A stretch of 32,500 nt of DNA from Cristatella mucedo (lineage: Eukaryota > Bryozoa > Phylactolaemata > Cristatellidae), in NCBI GenBank assembly GCA_009760855.2, contig WPIO01000003.1, positions 12,735,001-12,767,500 on the forward strand, written 5' to 3'. This document shows, one piece after another, positions 1 to 9,663 of the stretch. Positions within the stretch are counted from its first letter, which is position 1. Every line of letters begins with the position of its first letter. A program made the translations under genes and the position numbers. The notes beneath the pieces are model-generated. The model ran no database searches. It had not been told where the DNA came from and was given only the letters and a program-made list of their open reading frames with translations.

Positions 1-977
1 TAGGTAGGCTGGAGCCAAAGAATGAAGGAATTTGAAAGAGAGGGACATAATTTGTAAGTTTATCCGATGCTTGACTGGAAGCCAGTGCAGGTCGGCGACA
101 AGTGGTGTGATATGGTAACTGTGACGCTCACGACAGACAAGCTTAGCTGCAGAGTTTTCACTAGCTGTAAGCGCCTGATTGCACATTCCGGTAGAACAGC
201 AGGCAGTCAGTTACAGATGTCAAGACGGGATGTCACAAATGCATGGACCAACTTGGATGTGGTATCCCTATCTAAATAGAACCGAATTTTAGAAAATCTA
301 TGTAGTTGAAAGTAGGCGGACTTGATTGGGGAGCTGGTGTGGTCGTCTAAAGAAAGGTTACTTTGGAACATTACACCTAGATTTCGTGCAGATTCAACGG
401 GAGATAAGCTGGAAGAGACGATTTTGAGCGTTAGCCTTTCTAATTTACGAATCACACTTGGTTTGCCCACAACTAATAAATTAGTTTTATCATCATTCAA
501 TTTAAGAATTGTTGCTGCCATTCATGTGCGGATGTCATGAATACATGCAGTGAGGGAGTTGAAAAAAATTCAACGTGCTCGAGGGCTAGGAGGGATCAAA
601 ACAAAGGTACAACCGAGTGTCACCCGCATAGAAGTGAAAGCCTTGTTTGCGCTTGGCAATGATATTGGCGAGAGGGAGAATATAGACCATGAAAAGTACC
701 GGACCACCTCTTATTTAAGAGGTAGCTCGGATGATCTTTGTGAACTCACATCAATACTCTGGAGTCTCCAAATGAGTTAGGACCTGAGCCATGGCAGAGC
801 ATTGCCGGTTATGCCCAGGCGAGATGAGAGACGCTCAAGAATGACTTGGTCATCGATAGTGTGAAAAACTGCCGAAAGATTGAGCAAAACAAGCAGAGAT
901 ACTCTAGCCATGTCTGCATTCCAAAGTAGGTCGAATTTATTATTTATTGCACGCCTATGGTGCGGCGCGCTGACCAA
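1..977 (-). pseudogene. L2/CR1-like LINE reverse transcriptase, 3' part, decayed
   Basis: This is a broken reverse transcriptase (RT) of a non-LTR retrotransposon, the enzyme that copies element RNA into DNA at the target site. Read from high to low coordinates, 777-977 carries motif A as LLNLSAVFHTID, where the family norm is LLDLSAAFDTID, so the catalytic Asp has become Asn. Positions 541-776 hold the motif C region; YADD has become YAGD at 619-630. Positions 207-521 form a 104-codon stretch with KLNDDKT, NLGVMFQSNLSLD, KSAYFQLH and the expected RLDYCN written as RLDICN. Positions 1-206 continue in another frame with SAAKLV, HWLPVKHRI and SLAPAYL. At least two frameshifts and several stops break it. 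It runs off the left edge, so its 3' end is not visible. Family identity is firm; the exact clade is inferred. Confidence 0.87.
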
Positions 978-1290
978 AGCATCGCTTTCGCTCCGTCGAA
1001 AGTTTGCCGGCGTTTGCTCCTGCGGAGCACGATGACGAGCGCGGCTACGCTCGCTGTGCTAGCAAGCGCCGCCGCACTTTCGTCCTTCTGCTCGACCGCT
1101 AGCTATCAAGTGACAGAGAGCGGCCGGTTTGCCGGCTCGCGGTTCGTTACTAAGAAAACCCGAAACGCATGCGAGCGAGCGATAGGAAGCCGCTCGTTTG
1201 ACGTCGAGCGCTTCCAGGGCAAAACTGAAGCAAGGAAAAAAGTCAAAGTGTGTGGATGTACAAATTTAAGTATCTAAAACTATAAAAACA
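978..1290. other. GC-rich stretch, nothing recognised
   Basis: A CpG-rich block just upstream (in element sense) of the RT fragment. It has an open frame on the plus strand with no recognisable domain, rich in Ala, Ser and Arg as expected from base composition. It could be the start of another repeat. No gene is supported. Confidence 0.3.
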
Positions 1291-1291
1291 C

Positions 1292-1319
<28 letters not shown>
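1291..1319. repeat. (AT)n microsatellite
   Basis: A nearly pure alternating AT run ending in acacac. Confidence 0.95.
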
Positions 1320-1322
<3 letters not shown>

Positions 1323-1399
1323 TGTAAACATATTATTACATACGTACTAGGCTTCGCGAAATAATATTGTTTTGGGATTCAATGTTCTGATTATCAACA

Positions 1400-1545
1400 A
1401 TGAATATATTGCAATATTCAATTCCAAAGATACAGTATATTGCAATATTCTATGCCACCAATGCAATATATTTTGCACATCTTACATATCGCATATTGCA
1501 ATTTATTGTCTGTGATTTTACGCATATTGCAATTCATTGTCTCAT
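1400..1545. repeat. Clustered ATATTGCAAT-type motifs beside the hAT gene
   Basis: About five variants of ATATTGCAAT or its complement lie in 145 bp, immediately past the 3' end of the transposase reading frame (stop near 1547). Two occur as longer direct repeats beginning CGCATATTGCAATT, near 1489 and 1522. hAT elements often carry short subterminal repeats bound by their transposase, so this could be the subterminal region of the neighbouring element. A possible outer end, TAGGCTTCGCGAA, is at 1348-1360, but I found no matching inverted copy on the far side. Confidence 0.4.
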
Positions 1546-1546
1546 T

Positions 1547-2925
1547 TTACAAATCCTCCACATACTCTTCTTCGTTCTCTTCGTTATAATCAGCTGTTTC
1601 TGAGTCATTTTCATTCAATAACAAGGCGACGAGAGCCAAAATCCACAGTAACTTGTTTCGATTTAGAAAAAGCAGCGCCTCCAAGGTTCTGGGTTGCAAA
1701 CTACGACGTTGAGGACAGACCGCTCGCTTTGCCATGGAGAAAAGTCTCTCCACCTGACATTATGTTGGAGGCAAGAAACGCGTATTGATGTACTTGCTGT
1801 ATGCTTTCTTATCTTCAACACGCTGCCGCTTGAGTGCTCACTCAGCAAAAGACAATTGAGCATCATCAAGTTCTGCAGCTTCTTCCGAGTCCTGAGCTGC
1901 AGGCAGCAGCAATCGTTCATTAATACGTTCTTCTTGAATTGTAAGAGTGTTCTCCTTGTTTGCTGTAACTTGACGATGGCCGTTTCCAAATCTTTGCTGT
2001 GGATGATATCTGCATTGTTGCCAAGATAGTGGTCGAAGGCAAACTCTGGGTACGAGTCAATGATCAATTGGAATAAAACATCCGATTCTTTCAACGACAT
2101 GTCGAGTCGCTGCAGCCCTATCGTAACAGATTTGAAATCGGCCAATGCTTGCTTGCCATCCCGAATATTCCTTTTCTGCCCAGCTGTACGAACAAGATCC
2201 ACTATTTCCTCTTCTGCCTCATCAAGATTTGAACGGGGTCTTTCGAAGCGCTGAAATATATCCGGAACGCCTGTCCAGCGAGTGACGTTGTACTTGACTG
2301 AGCGCAGGGATGCCATCAAGCGCAATTGACCTGACTGTTTGAGTGTCGACAACTTCGACACGTGCTTTCCAATCAACTCCGATTCAGTTGCGAGGAATGT
2401 GCTTATGTACGCCTCAACAGCCAAATTAAAACGTTGACTGTGGCATCCCAGAAGTGGCACACCAAGAAGGTCTGCTGTTGCCTTGTTGGTTGAGCAGTTG
2501 TCCCCAATCAAATAGAAAAGAGGGTCGAGAGACAAGGAGTACCACTCCAGTGTCGATTTGATGAAATTCACACGGGTCTCGGCAGCACAACTTGTCTCGT
2601 CAAGGAGAGGTAAGAAGGCCAAGAGATGAATTTCCGGATCAGCAGCATGCTCCTTGCCAGGGTAGACGATACAAAGACCAATCAACTGCGTTGAATCCTC
2701 AGACCAGCCATCAAACACAAGAGCGAAAGTAGTAGCAGTAGCGACCTTGACAGATATATTTTTTCCACCGCCTCCACCAGCTTGAGCATATATTTCTTGA
2801 GTTTTTTGACAGCAATAAGTTGTAGTTTCGCATTGCTCCGGGTGAGCTCTTTTTCGCAAATGTATTGTTGAACTGGCTGCGAAACAATGTACTGTTGCGC
2901 AGCCATATGTACATATACTCTTCAC
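1547..2925 (-). pseudogene. hAT-family DNA transposase, broken
   Basis: This resembles the transposase of a hAT cut-and-paste transposon, which acts in the nucleus on element ends. The long frame (2925 down to 1663) shows, counting from its first codon, FDGW at 71-74 with the likely first catalytic Asp, GDN at 141-143 with the likely second, SQRFNLAV at 163-170 (usually SHRFNLAV) and NVTRW at 213-217. The C-terminal hAT dimerisation block VERLFSMAKR starts at 1753 in another frame and supplies the expected third acidic residue. Its frame ends at 1547 with an acidic tail. A frameshift lies near 1940-1950. In the downstream frame there are stops at 1838-1840 and 1760-1762. The N-terminus above about 2770 does not read as a normal BED finger and half-domain, so the 5' part is deleted or scrambled. 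hAT membership is clear and activity is not possible. Confidence 0.87.
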
Positions 2926-3014
2926 TATGTACTGCTCGTCTACTTTATACAGCTATACATTTAGATATATGGCACTCGGTTTTAATAAATGTGTCGGAGC
3001 CTTTTAAGTTCACT

Positions 3015-3126
3015 TATATCTTCCTACGAGCAGCTTACTGCCTGTGGAATCGCTTCGCTGAGTCACTGTAGACGTATATTACACCAGCACCCACTGCCTG
3101 TGGACTCGCTTCGCTGTGTCACAGTA
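3015..3126. repeat. 112-bp dimeric repeat, copy 1
   Basis: This block begins TATATCTTCCTACGAG and ends CACAGTA. It is built from two 56-bp halves (3015-3070, 3071-3126). Each ends in a 34-bp segment starting ACTGCCTGTGGA, followed by TCGCTTCGCTG. A second copy of the same length lies at 3581-3692 with about five differences. TA dinucleotides sit near both ends of both copies. I found no clear terminal inverted repeats. Confidence 0.85.
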
Positions 3127-3381
3127 GTTCCGTTTCGGAAGATAACGGTGCGCTATCTTGCCACATGACGCAAGTGCGCCATCTAGCCACGTGGCAAGTG
3201 CGCCATCGCGGCGTGAAGGAGAGAAGGACGGACTTTCTCGCTTTAAATAGTAGTGATTGTTAGGTTTATCCCTGAGAATGAGTATTCTTGGACGAGTATC
3301 TAAAATTAGAATGCATCTGAGTCAGACTTAGGATGCCACTAGTATGGTGTTGTGCTTAGTCAATCCGCGTTTTCGCGGTGG

Positions 3382-3384
<3 letters not shown>
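3127..3384. other. Unassigned spacer with short repeats and a palindrome
   Basis: No gene is recognised. AAGTGCGCCATC occurs twice (near 3170 and 3189). A perfect small hairpin CCGCG-TTTT-CGCGG lies at 3365-3378, just before the (GA)n tract. Confidence 0.5.
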
Positions 3385-3461
<77 letters not shown>

Positions 3462-3467
3462 GAGAGA
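3385..3467. repeat. (GA)n microsatellite
   Basis: A long, almost perfect GA run that becomes impure toward its right end. The reading frames through it are artefacts of the repeat. Confidence 0.97.
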
Positions 3468-3507
3468 AGAAGGAAGAAATAAATAAACGTTATACACACA
3501 TGTATAT

Positions 3508-3512
<5 letters not shown>

Positions 3513-3580
<68 letters not shown>
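3513..3580. repeat. (AT)n microsatellite, left arm
   Basis: An AT dinucleotide run that stops exactly where the second 112-bp repeat begins and resumes exactly where it ends. Confidence 0.95.
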
Positions 3581-3807
<227 letters not shown>

Positions 3808-3935
3808 GAATAGATAAAAAATAACGAAAGGAGGCAGGACGACGTTTGCAACCTTCGCCCAGAGGACGCCGGAGCACTCGTTCTCGGGAAACTCGCCATC
3901 TCCTGGGATGACCATAAGGTCCTTTCGGACAAACG

Positions 3936-4520
3936 TGTTACATATTTAGTGTGGTAAAGATATTCATAAACATATTTTTAGTGGTACCCTAAAGAGAGAT
4001 TGATTAACATTATGACCTCATTGTTGGAGGGATAAGGCATCCTAGCAGTACACGAGCAGCTTCCGGCCGATTAGCCTCCATGTCTCGGCGAGCGAGTCAA
4101 CTTGTTGGCTGCTTGCATGCACGACTGCTGCATTTCGAGAGTATTTTAGTGGGTGACGCGAGAAGTGCTGAGACCATAGCGACACTGCGAGTTTCACGGT
4201 GAGAGCGTGCGGAGAACCGAACTAATTCTAGCGCGGCGGCGCAGAGCGGCCAGCGTGGCGAACCGCAGCCATGCGGCGGCTTCTCGCCGGAGCACTTAGG
4301 CGCCTCGGCGCTTGCAATAGTGCTAGTCCTTGCCGAAAAGTGATAAATACCGGCGGAGCCTTTGAATTGCGGCTAGCGACTTGTTGGCGAAGCCTCAATA
4401 CACCCACGTATGTTGACGGCAAGATAACACGATGAAAATAAAGATACCTTATGCCTATATCTTAATGCAACGAGCTCCTATCCTAAGTGTAGAGCCGTCT
4501 ACTAGCCGCGGAGTTCTACA
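3936..4520 (+). mobile_element. Possible long terminal repeat (weak)
   Basis: This segment starts TGTTACATATTTAG and ends TTCTACA, so it has TG...CA ends. It contains an AATAAA polyadenylation signal at 4437-4442, about 80 bp before the right end, as many LTRs do. The flanking five bases (AAACG left, GCCAG right) do not match, so it is not a clean solo LTR. No clear primer-binding site or gag-pol reading frame follows. It could equally be unrelated sequence. Confidence 0.2.
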
Positions 4521-5656
4521 GCCAGTGTCCAGCATCAGCCATGGCGTGCAAAAAGTCCCGTACGACACCTAAAGTACAATTCGCTATCTGGCTGAAAGCC
4601 TCGGGTGCAACTGACGGCCCACAACATAACTTGGGCTTCAATGCCCCTTAGTTATGACAGTGACACAGCAGGCTCCCGCCATCATAGTTCAGGAGCCGCG
4701 AATAATGTTTCAGCGTTAGTCACGATGTGGCTGCTAGGCAGTAGACCCAGTGCGAATACGAGCGTCGTGCGCTTCGTTCGACCGTCTGCTCTCAATTGTA
4801 GAGCAGAGCGTGCTTCCCGTCACAACTCTCTACTTTATGTCTTAATACCTAGCGACTGCACCCCCTAAGTCGAATGACGCATTCCAGACTCCAGCGAGAT
4901 TAGAACCTGAACTTCGTTGGTTCGCTGCGGATAGACGCTACCGAGCCACACTCCAGTCAAAAGCTGCCGCGGCTGTGGTCGCTGCTGTCGACCAACAGTT
5001 GCCGCGACGAGCAGCTGTCAGAAAAGAAAAGTGGAGCATTAGTGGTTTCGAAGGAATGACGCACGGGCATGTGGCGCTAGATGAATGCATCAGCTGCTAC
5101 GATGACCGGAGCTGGACAGCTGCCTCTTCCATACGAGAGGTTCTGGGGAGAGGCGGGTGTGGTGGGCTGCAAGAGCTGATCTCGCCTTGCTGGCCCCAGC
5201 TTTGGCGATAAACCGAGTTGCCGTGCAACCAAGTCGAGCTCCTACATGCTGAACATCAAAGGAAGAGAGCGAAAAAGATGTCCGCAGTCACGTGCTTCGG
5301 GCACTTCGGAAAGGCGTCGACAAAAGCGTGTCGAGCCTGTGACCTCACTGATCCGATACGCTTTTGAAATGCGTCGAGGGACCTGCCGCGGTACGATTCG
5401 ACTGAATGTTCGCAGAGCCGAAAATGGCTGGACACAGTAAAGAGATACAGCTGCTGTAGCGAGGGGTCCTCGACGTGGTCAAATACTGAGGCAGTTAGAA
5501 ATCTCCGAGAATGGTTGCTATTTATTTACTTTTATTTGCCCGACTGGCTTGTCTTGAAGGACTCCCAGCTTAAAAACGTTAATACAGCTTTTCAAGCAGC
5601 GCTACGGCAAACAGACCAGCTCTTGGCTCCCGGGTCCAGTGCTCGCTCGATAAAGG
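4521..5656. other. Unassigned, apart from a SINE-like head
   Basis: Several short open frames on the plus strand (near 4605-4868 and 4975-5211) have no domain I recognise. The stretch upstream of 4975 reads open for some distance with an Ala-rich helix-like segment, but a stop precedes it and nothing identifies it. If 3936-4520 is an LTR, this would be where internal sequence should lie, and it is not recognisable as such. Confidence 0.3.
4880..4962 (-). mobile_element. tRNA-derived SINE-like head
   Basis: On the minus strand an A-box-like TGTGGCTCGGTAG (4938-4950) is followed about 30 bp later by a B-box-like GGTTCTAATCTC (4896-4907), the spacing of an internal RNA polymerase III promoter. 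It resembles the heads at 12590-12690, 23728-23850 and 31955-32065, especially the AGCG...CCAACGAAG stretch between the boxes. A folded tRNA is not convincing, so a SINE or decayed tRNA is more likely than a working tRNA gene. Confidence 0.4.
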
Positions 5657-5758
5657 TTGTGCCCGATACAGTGGTGTGCTCGATACAGGGGTGTGCTCTA
5701 TACAGGGATGTGCTCGATACAGGGGTGTGCTCGATACAGGGGTGTGCTCGATACAGGT
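5657..5758. repeat. 17-bp tandem repeat, six units
   Basis: Six consecutive 17-bp units, consensus GTGTGCTCGATACAGGG. The first unit is the most diverged and the last four are nearly identical. Since 17 is not a multiple of 3, open frames through it cycle through three peptides; this is not evidence of coding. Confidence 0.95.
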
Positions 5759-6185
5759 GCGTGCGGCGGGATCATTGAGCTCTGTCAGCACCTGAGATCC
5801 GTCTCGTCTGTCGCTGCCGTGCGTGAATCGCACCTTAACTGCGAGCTCATGGCAACACAGTGCCACTCATGCCAAAGTGCCTTGCTTGGAGCGAAGTTAC
5901 GCAGGGTTTTCAGAATTCTTACTACGTGCTAGTACAGCTGCCACAGATTTATTGCGATTCTACAGCTAGTTCCCAGCACGGTCTCAACCGTAGTACTCGT
6001 TCTGCTTTTTACTAACCATTGGATCGACAGCGATAAATTCGTCGCTATTTCGACTGAGGCCCGCAGGAGTCCATCAGTTTTGTCGAGTATTCAGGATGGG
6101 AGCTCGTGACGCGTCGCTCGCTGGCTAGTGCCGCTCTGCAGAGCGGGGCTGGTAACTGCCCAGAGAGCCGCACGAACGGCTGCAC
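5759..6185. other. Nothing recognised
   Basis: Mixed-composition DNA without long conserved frames, promoters or repeats that I can identify. Confidence 0.3.
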
Positions 6186-6297
6186 CTCCGACTTCTCTCA
6201 CTATCTCCTACTCCTCCGACTTTTCTCACTATTTCTGACTCCTCTGAATTCTCTCACTATCTCCTACTCCTCCGACTTCTCCCACTATCTCTCTCGC
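6186..6297. repeat. 28-bp tandem repeat, four units
   Basis: Four pyrimidine-rich 28-bp units starting CTCCGACTTCTCTCACTA, each followed by TCTCCTACTC or a close variant. The unit boundaries are 6186, 6214, 6242 and 6270. Confidence 0.92.
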
Positions 6298-7147
6298 TGC
6301 GGTTGCTCACAGGAACGAGCTCGGTCTCGTCCTTTGGAGTCTGGCAGCAAGGTCTTCTGTCAGCTGACTTCGTACCTCAGCGCCCACGCTCCTGCAGCAG
6401 CTCCGCCAAGGAGCTCGCACCTGCTGAACGGGACTCTTGGATGCTCGCCGATCGGCGGCCGTCGGCGTGCTCAGCAGCTTCGTCGTCTTTCGATCCGAGC
6501 TGAGGTGAGAGCTCGTGCACTGCACTCACACGGCGTTCGCGAACCTTAATCGCTCAGTGCCGCTATTAGCTCTCATGGCTTCGTGCATGTCTTCGGAAAC
6601 CCTTTTAAACGGCTGCTCTATAGAACTAATGCATTTCAATTAAAAAGATCTTTCAGATCCGGTGTATGGCGAGGAAGCTTTTTTGCCGTTGTTGCCCATT
6701 TCCGTTACATTTTTTCCAAAACCGTTATTGCCCATTGCAAGTGGGTTGATAACCGATTAGGCTCTTCTGCCGCTATGTAAATGAGGCTGTTTAATCCGTT
6801 GATGTTTGCGTTGTTTTTTTTTCAAATCAGTGAATTATGGCAAGGAGTTTATTTTGAGTGCAACATGTGTTTTTGTGATTGGGTCGTGTGTGCAGTGTTA
6901 TGGTGGTCGCATCCTACTGCCCAGGCTGTAAGCTTGAGTCTTTATCCACGGGACACCTCAGAGCTGCCCAATGCGAGTCGGGTGAGACCCACCGAGTCTC
7001 TTTGGAATCCGAAAGGCTGCTAACACAGCTTGACCATACATTTCCCTGCTCAACTGCTTCGTGGTAGTCTGAAAAAAGAATAAGTTTTCTCTACAACTCT
7101 ACAGCTCGGAGCTCTCGCAGTTTCTTCTACAAATCTGCCACTCGGAG
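6298..7147. other. Nothing recognised
   Basis: The frames at 6106-6549 and 6583-7023 have no recognisable domain and their composition follows the DNA. No gene is supported. Confidence 0.3.
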
Positions 7148-7165
7148 CTCTCTCTCTCTCTCTCG

Positions 7166-7209
<44 letters not shown>

Positions 7210-7258
7210 CTCTCTCGCTGTGTCTCGCTGTCTCTGTCTCTCTCTCTCTCTCTCTCTC
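7148..7258. repeat. (TC)n microsatellite
   Basis: An impure TC run with CG and TG interruptions. Confidence 0.96.
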
Positions 7259-7286
7259 GGATACACACTTACAAAAATATACAGGT

Positions 7287-7332
7287 ACACACTCACACGC
7301 ACACACACACACACACACATGCACACACACAC

Positions 7333-7366
<34 letters not shown>
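7287..7366. repeat. (CA)n microsatellite
   Basis: A long CA run with CGCA and TGCA interruptions, starting about 30 bp after the TC tract. Confidence 0.96.
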
Positions 7367-7371
<5 letters not shown>

Positions 7372-7671
7372 TTTCAATGTCAGCCAGCAACTGCAGCTGC
7401 TCTCATCCGAGCGGCATCTCGAACCTTTGCCCGCCACCTTTGCATTACCTAAACTTTTCAGCTGCTGCTGAGCTAACCATTTTTAGCAAGGTAGGCTACA
7501 TGCTTAGGCGTCGTTGTGGCAATGCAATTCCTAACCATTTCTAAGACGACGGCCCTTTGACAGCGACTTGATTGTGGGAGCCTCTGGCTGCTGCAAGCAC
7601 AAGCCATCACAATCCAAGTCGCCTTTCTCTAAGCCGGCGCCGACTGAGACTAGTCAGCAGACAAGCTGTCA

Positions 7672-7770
7672 AGTAATAATGATTTATTTGTAAAGCGCCC
7701 TCGGAGAACTTGATCTCTCTCTCTCTCTCTCTCTCTCCCTCTCTCTCTCACTCTAGGCACCCGTGCCTAG
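7672..7770 (-). mobile_element. LINE 3' end, isolated, with expanded loop
   Basis: This has TAATAAT followed by TAAAGCGCCCTCGGAGAACT, matching the 3' tail and left hairpin arm of the copies near 16.8, 19.4 and 27.4 kb. In those copies the loop has a few TC pairs; here it is expanded to a (TC)n tract of about 45 bp (7712-7752). The right arm is degraded to CTAGGCAC, which now starts a perfect palindrome CTAGGCAC-CC-GTGCCTAG (7753-7770). No RT sequence is attached, so this is a severely 5'-truncated insertion or a remnant. Confidence 0.75.
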
Positions 7771-8047
7771 ATGCGGTACAAGTAAACGTGCGTACACCGA
7801 TTGTGTGGATCCGGCAGCCGAACTTGTTAGTAAACAGTCAGGCCGAAGCGGCTTGATAGCAACTTTTTAGAGAGTGGCAAGAGAGTGGCAAGTGGCAAGC
7901 TGAGAGTGGCAAGCGGCTCAAGGCGTGGCGACAACTTGGCTTATAACACAGCGAGACTGCAGGCACAGGGTGCGAATATATAAGAAATCATTCGCTTGTG
8001 CGCGGGGATTGTCTAGCTCTCTCTGTCTTTCTCTCTCTCAATCTTGC
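7771..8047. other. Unassigned, with a short direct repeat
   Basis: AGAGTGGCAAG recurs three times between about 7870 and 7913. Nothing else is recognised. Confidence 0.4.
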
Positions 8048-8136
8048 TATGTATATACTTCTGAATATATAAAAAATATATATAAATATAAGTGTAAATA
8101 TGTATATATATATATATATATGTATACGTGGATATA

Positions 8137-8168
<32 letters not shown>

Positions 8169-8190
8169 CTATGTATGTATACATGGTTTA
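8048..8190. repeat. AT-rich simple-sequence block
   Basis: TATATA runs with ATGTAT, ACGTGG and AAATAT interruptions. Confidence 0.9.
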
Positions 8191-8215
8191 ATATGTAGTC
8201 AAAATGCATATATAT

Positions 8216-9645
8216 GCTATATGCATAACAATTTAAAACTCTGCTAAGCCGTGCCGACCAAGTGGATGCTATCCACAGAATTTTTCCATGTGAATACTTA
8301 ATGTCAATCAGCTTTTGGTCCGCCGACGATAGCGAGCAGATTCTATCGTTAACAGCAAAGTAAGGCGCGGAACCAGCGGTTGGACAAGCCAAACGTGATG
8401 AACCAGATACCTGCCCCAGACAGAGTGAGTGAGTGTGTGCGTGGTGTCTAAAGATTCCTGTGAGAAAGTGAGTTACCAAGCCTTGTACCCGAAGAGCACA
8501 AGTTTCCGTCGCCAGCTTTTGTCACCAGCCTCTGTGACCGTTTTCTGTCACTAGGTTTTGTCAACATCCGTCTTGTAGCGAAACAAAGCGCGACTTGCCA
8601 GCAGCCGCATGATTCGAATATGTACGTGAGAAGCCAGCAGCCACAGGATGCAGCGACCGGATGCAGTGACGGAATGCAAAGGATCGCTTTCTGACTCTGA
8701 GGGGCGCTGCATTGCTGCAAAACTCATTGCCCTTTGGACTGATTAGGAACGCAGTGCATAACTTTGTAGGCATTCGAAAGCCGTTTGGATGCGATCGACG
8801 CAGATGTAGTGTCGCTGCTAGGGCGCTTCCGTTCAGCTGCCTGCCATCGCTGCAATTAGGGCCCTCGGCGGTCCGCGGATAGCCGAAAATAATTATTCCT
8901 CCGATCGAAATCCAATGAGGCTTCTCGAATCTCAGGGCCGTAACGCGACCGTGCTGTGGGTTCTTATGAAGCACTTCCGCCGATTATAAGTCGCCAGCTG
9001 TCGCGATTGTAGAAAAACAATTGAGCAGTGAGACATACCGTTGTTGAGACGACCTGGCTCTATTCCGGCTCGGGCTTCGGCTGTGATAGCAATTCATGCA
9101 GGCGTAGATTTTTTCCTACTTTCGTTTCTTGCATTCTTTCATTTCCCGAGCAACCGGCTCCCCTACGGACATACATCGTAGGTTTGACCACTGGCGTTCC
9201 TAGGATATTGTGCTCGTGGCGACGAACTACAAAGATGGCGCCCCCAGTATTAGGTACTCATTTCAGCACCCCCTGATTCATTGCCCTTGATCCACCGCCA
9301 GGAACATAAGTCCCTTGCGCCCTTAGGTGCGCCAACAGGCTCGTCACCTGGAGGTGAACTGAAGGAGGTGGGCTTTGCCTAGCATTAGGCTAGCTTTTAG
9401 CTTCCAGCATTAGCCTCACGATATCTGGATTTAATCTTACGTAGTCGCTACATTCAGCCTTCTCATGCCCTAAATCATTCCGACAGAGTCCCTTTGCTTG
9501 TCAGAATTTGGATAAGAGAAATCTTCACCAGCCAAGCGGCTGTAACTTCAGATATTTCATAACGTTTGGCAGCAATCTACCTATATACGATTCAGTTTTC
9601 GCCGAATAGATGTAGAGGGCGTGAATAAACAGTATAACTCTGGTT
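8216..9645. other. Unassigned, no gene recognised
   Basis: The longest frame (8561-8974, minus) has no recognisable domain. A YY1-like AAGATGGCGCC lies at about 9231-9241. An AATAAA occurs near 9623. The short direct repeat GTGCGATGG occurs twice between 9684 and 9722. None of this is enough to call a gene. Confidence 0.3.
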
Positions 9646-9647
9646 TG

Positions 9648-9663
9648 GAGAGAGAGAGAGAGG
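9648..9663. repeat. Short (GA)n microsatellite
   Basis: A short GA run within a purine-rich stretch. Confidence 0.85.

Noticed and set aside
3365-3378. A transcription terminator hairpin
   Set aside because: CCGCG-TTTT-CGCGG is too short and has no T run after it; intrinsic terminators are not expected in this kind of genome.
5657-5758. A CRISPR array
   Set aside because: The 17-bp units are directly adjacent with no spacers, and the genome is eukaryotic in character.
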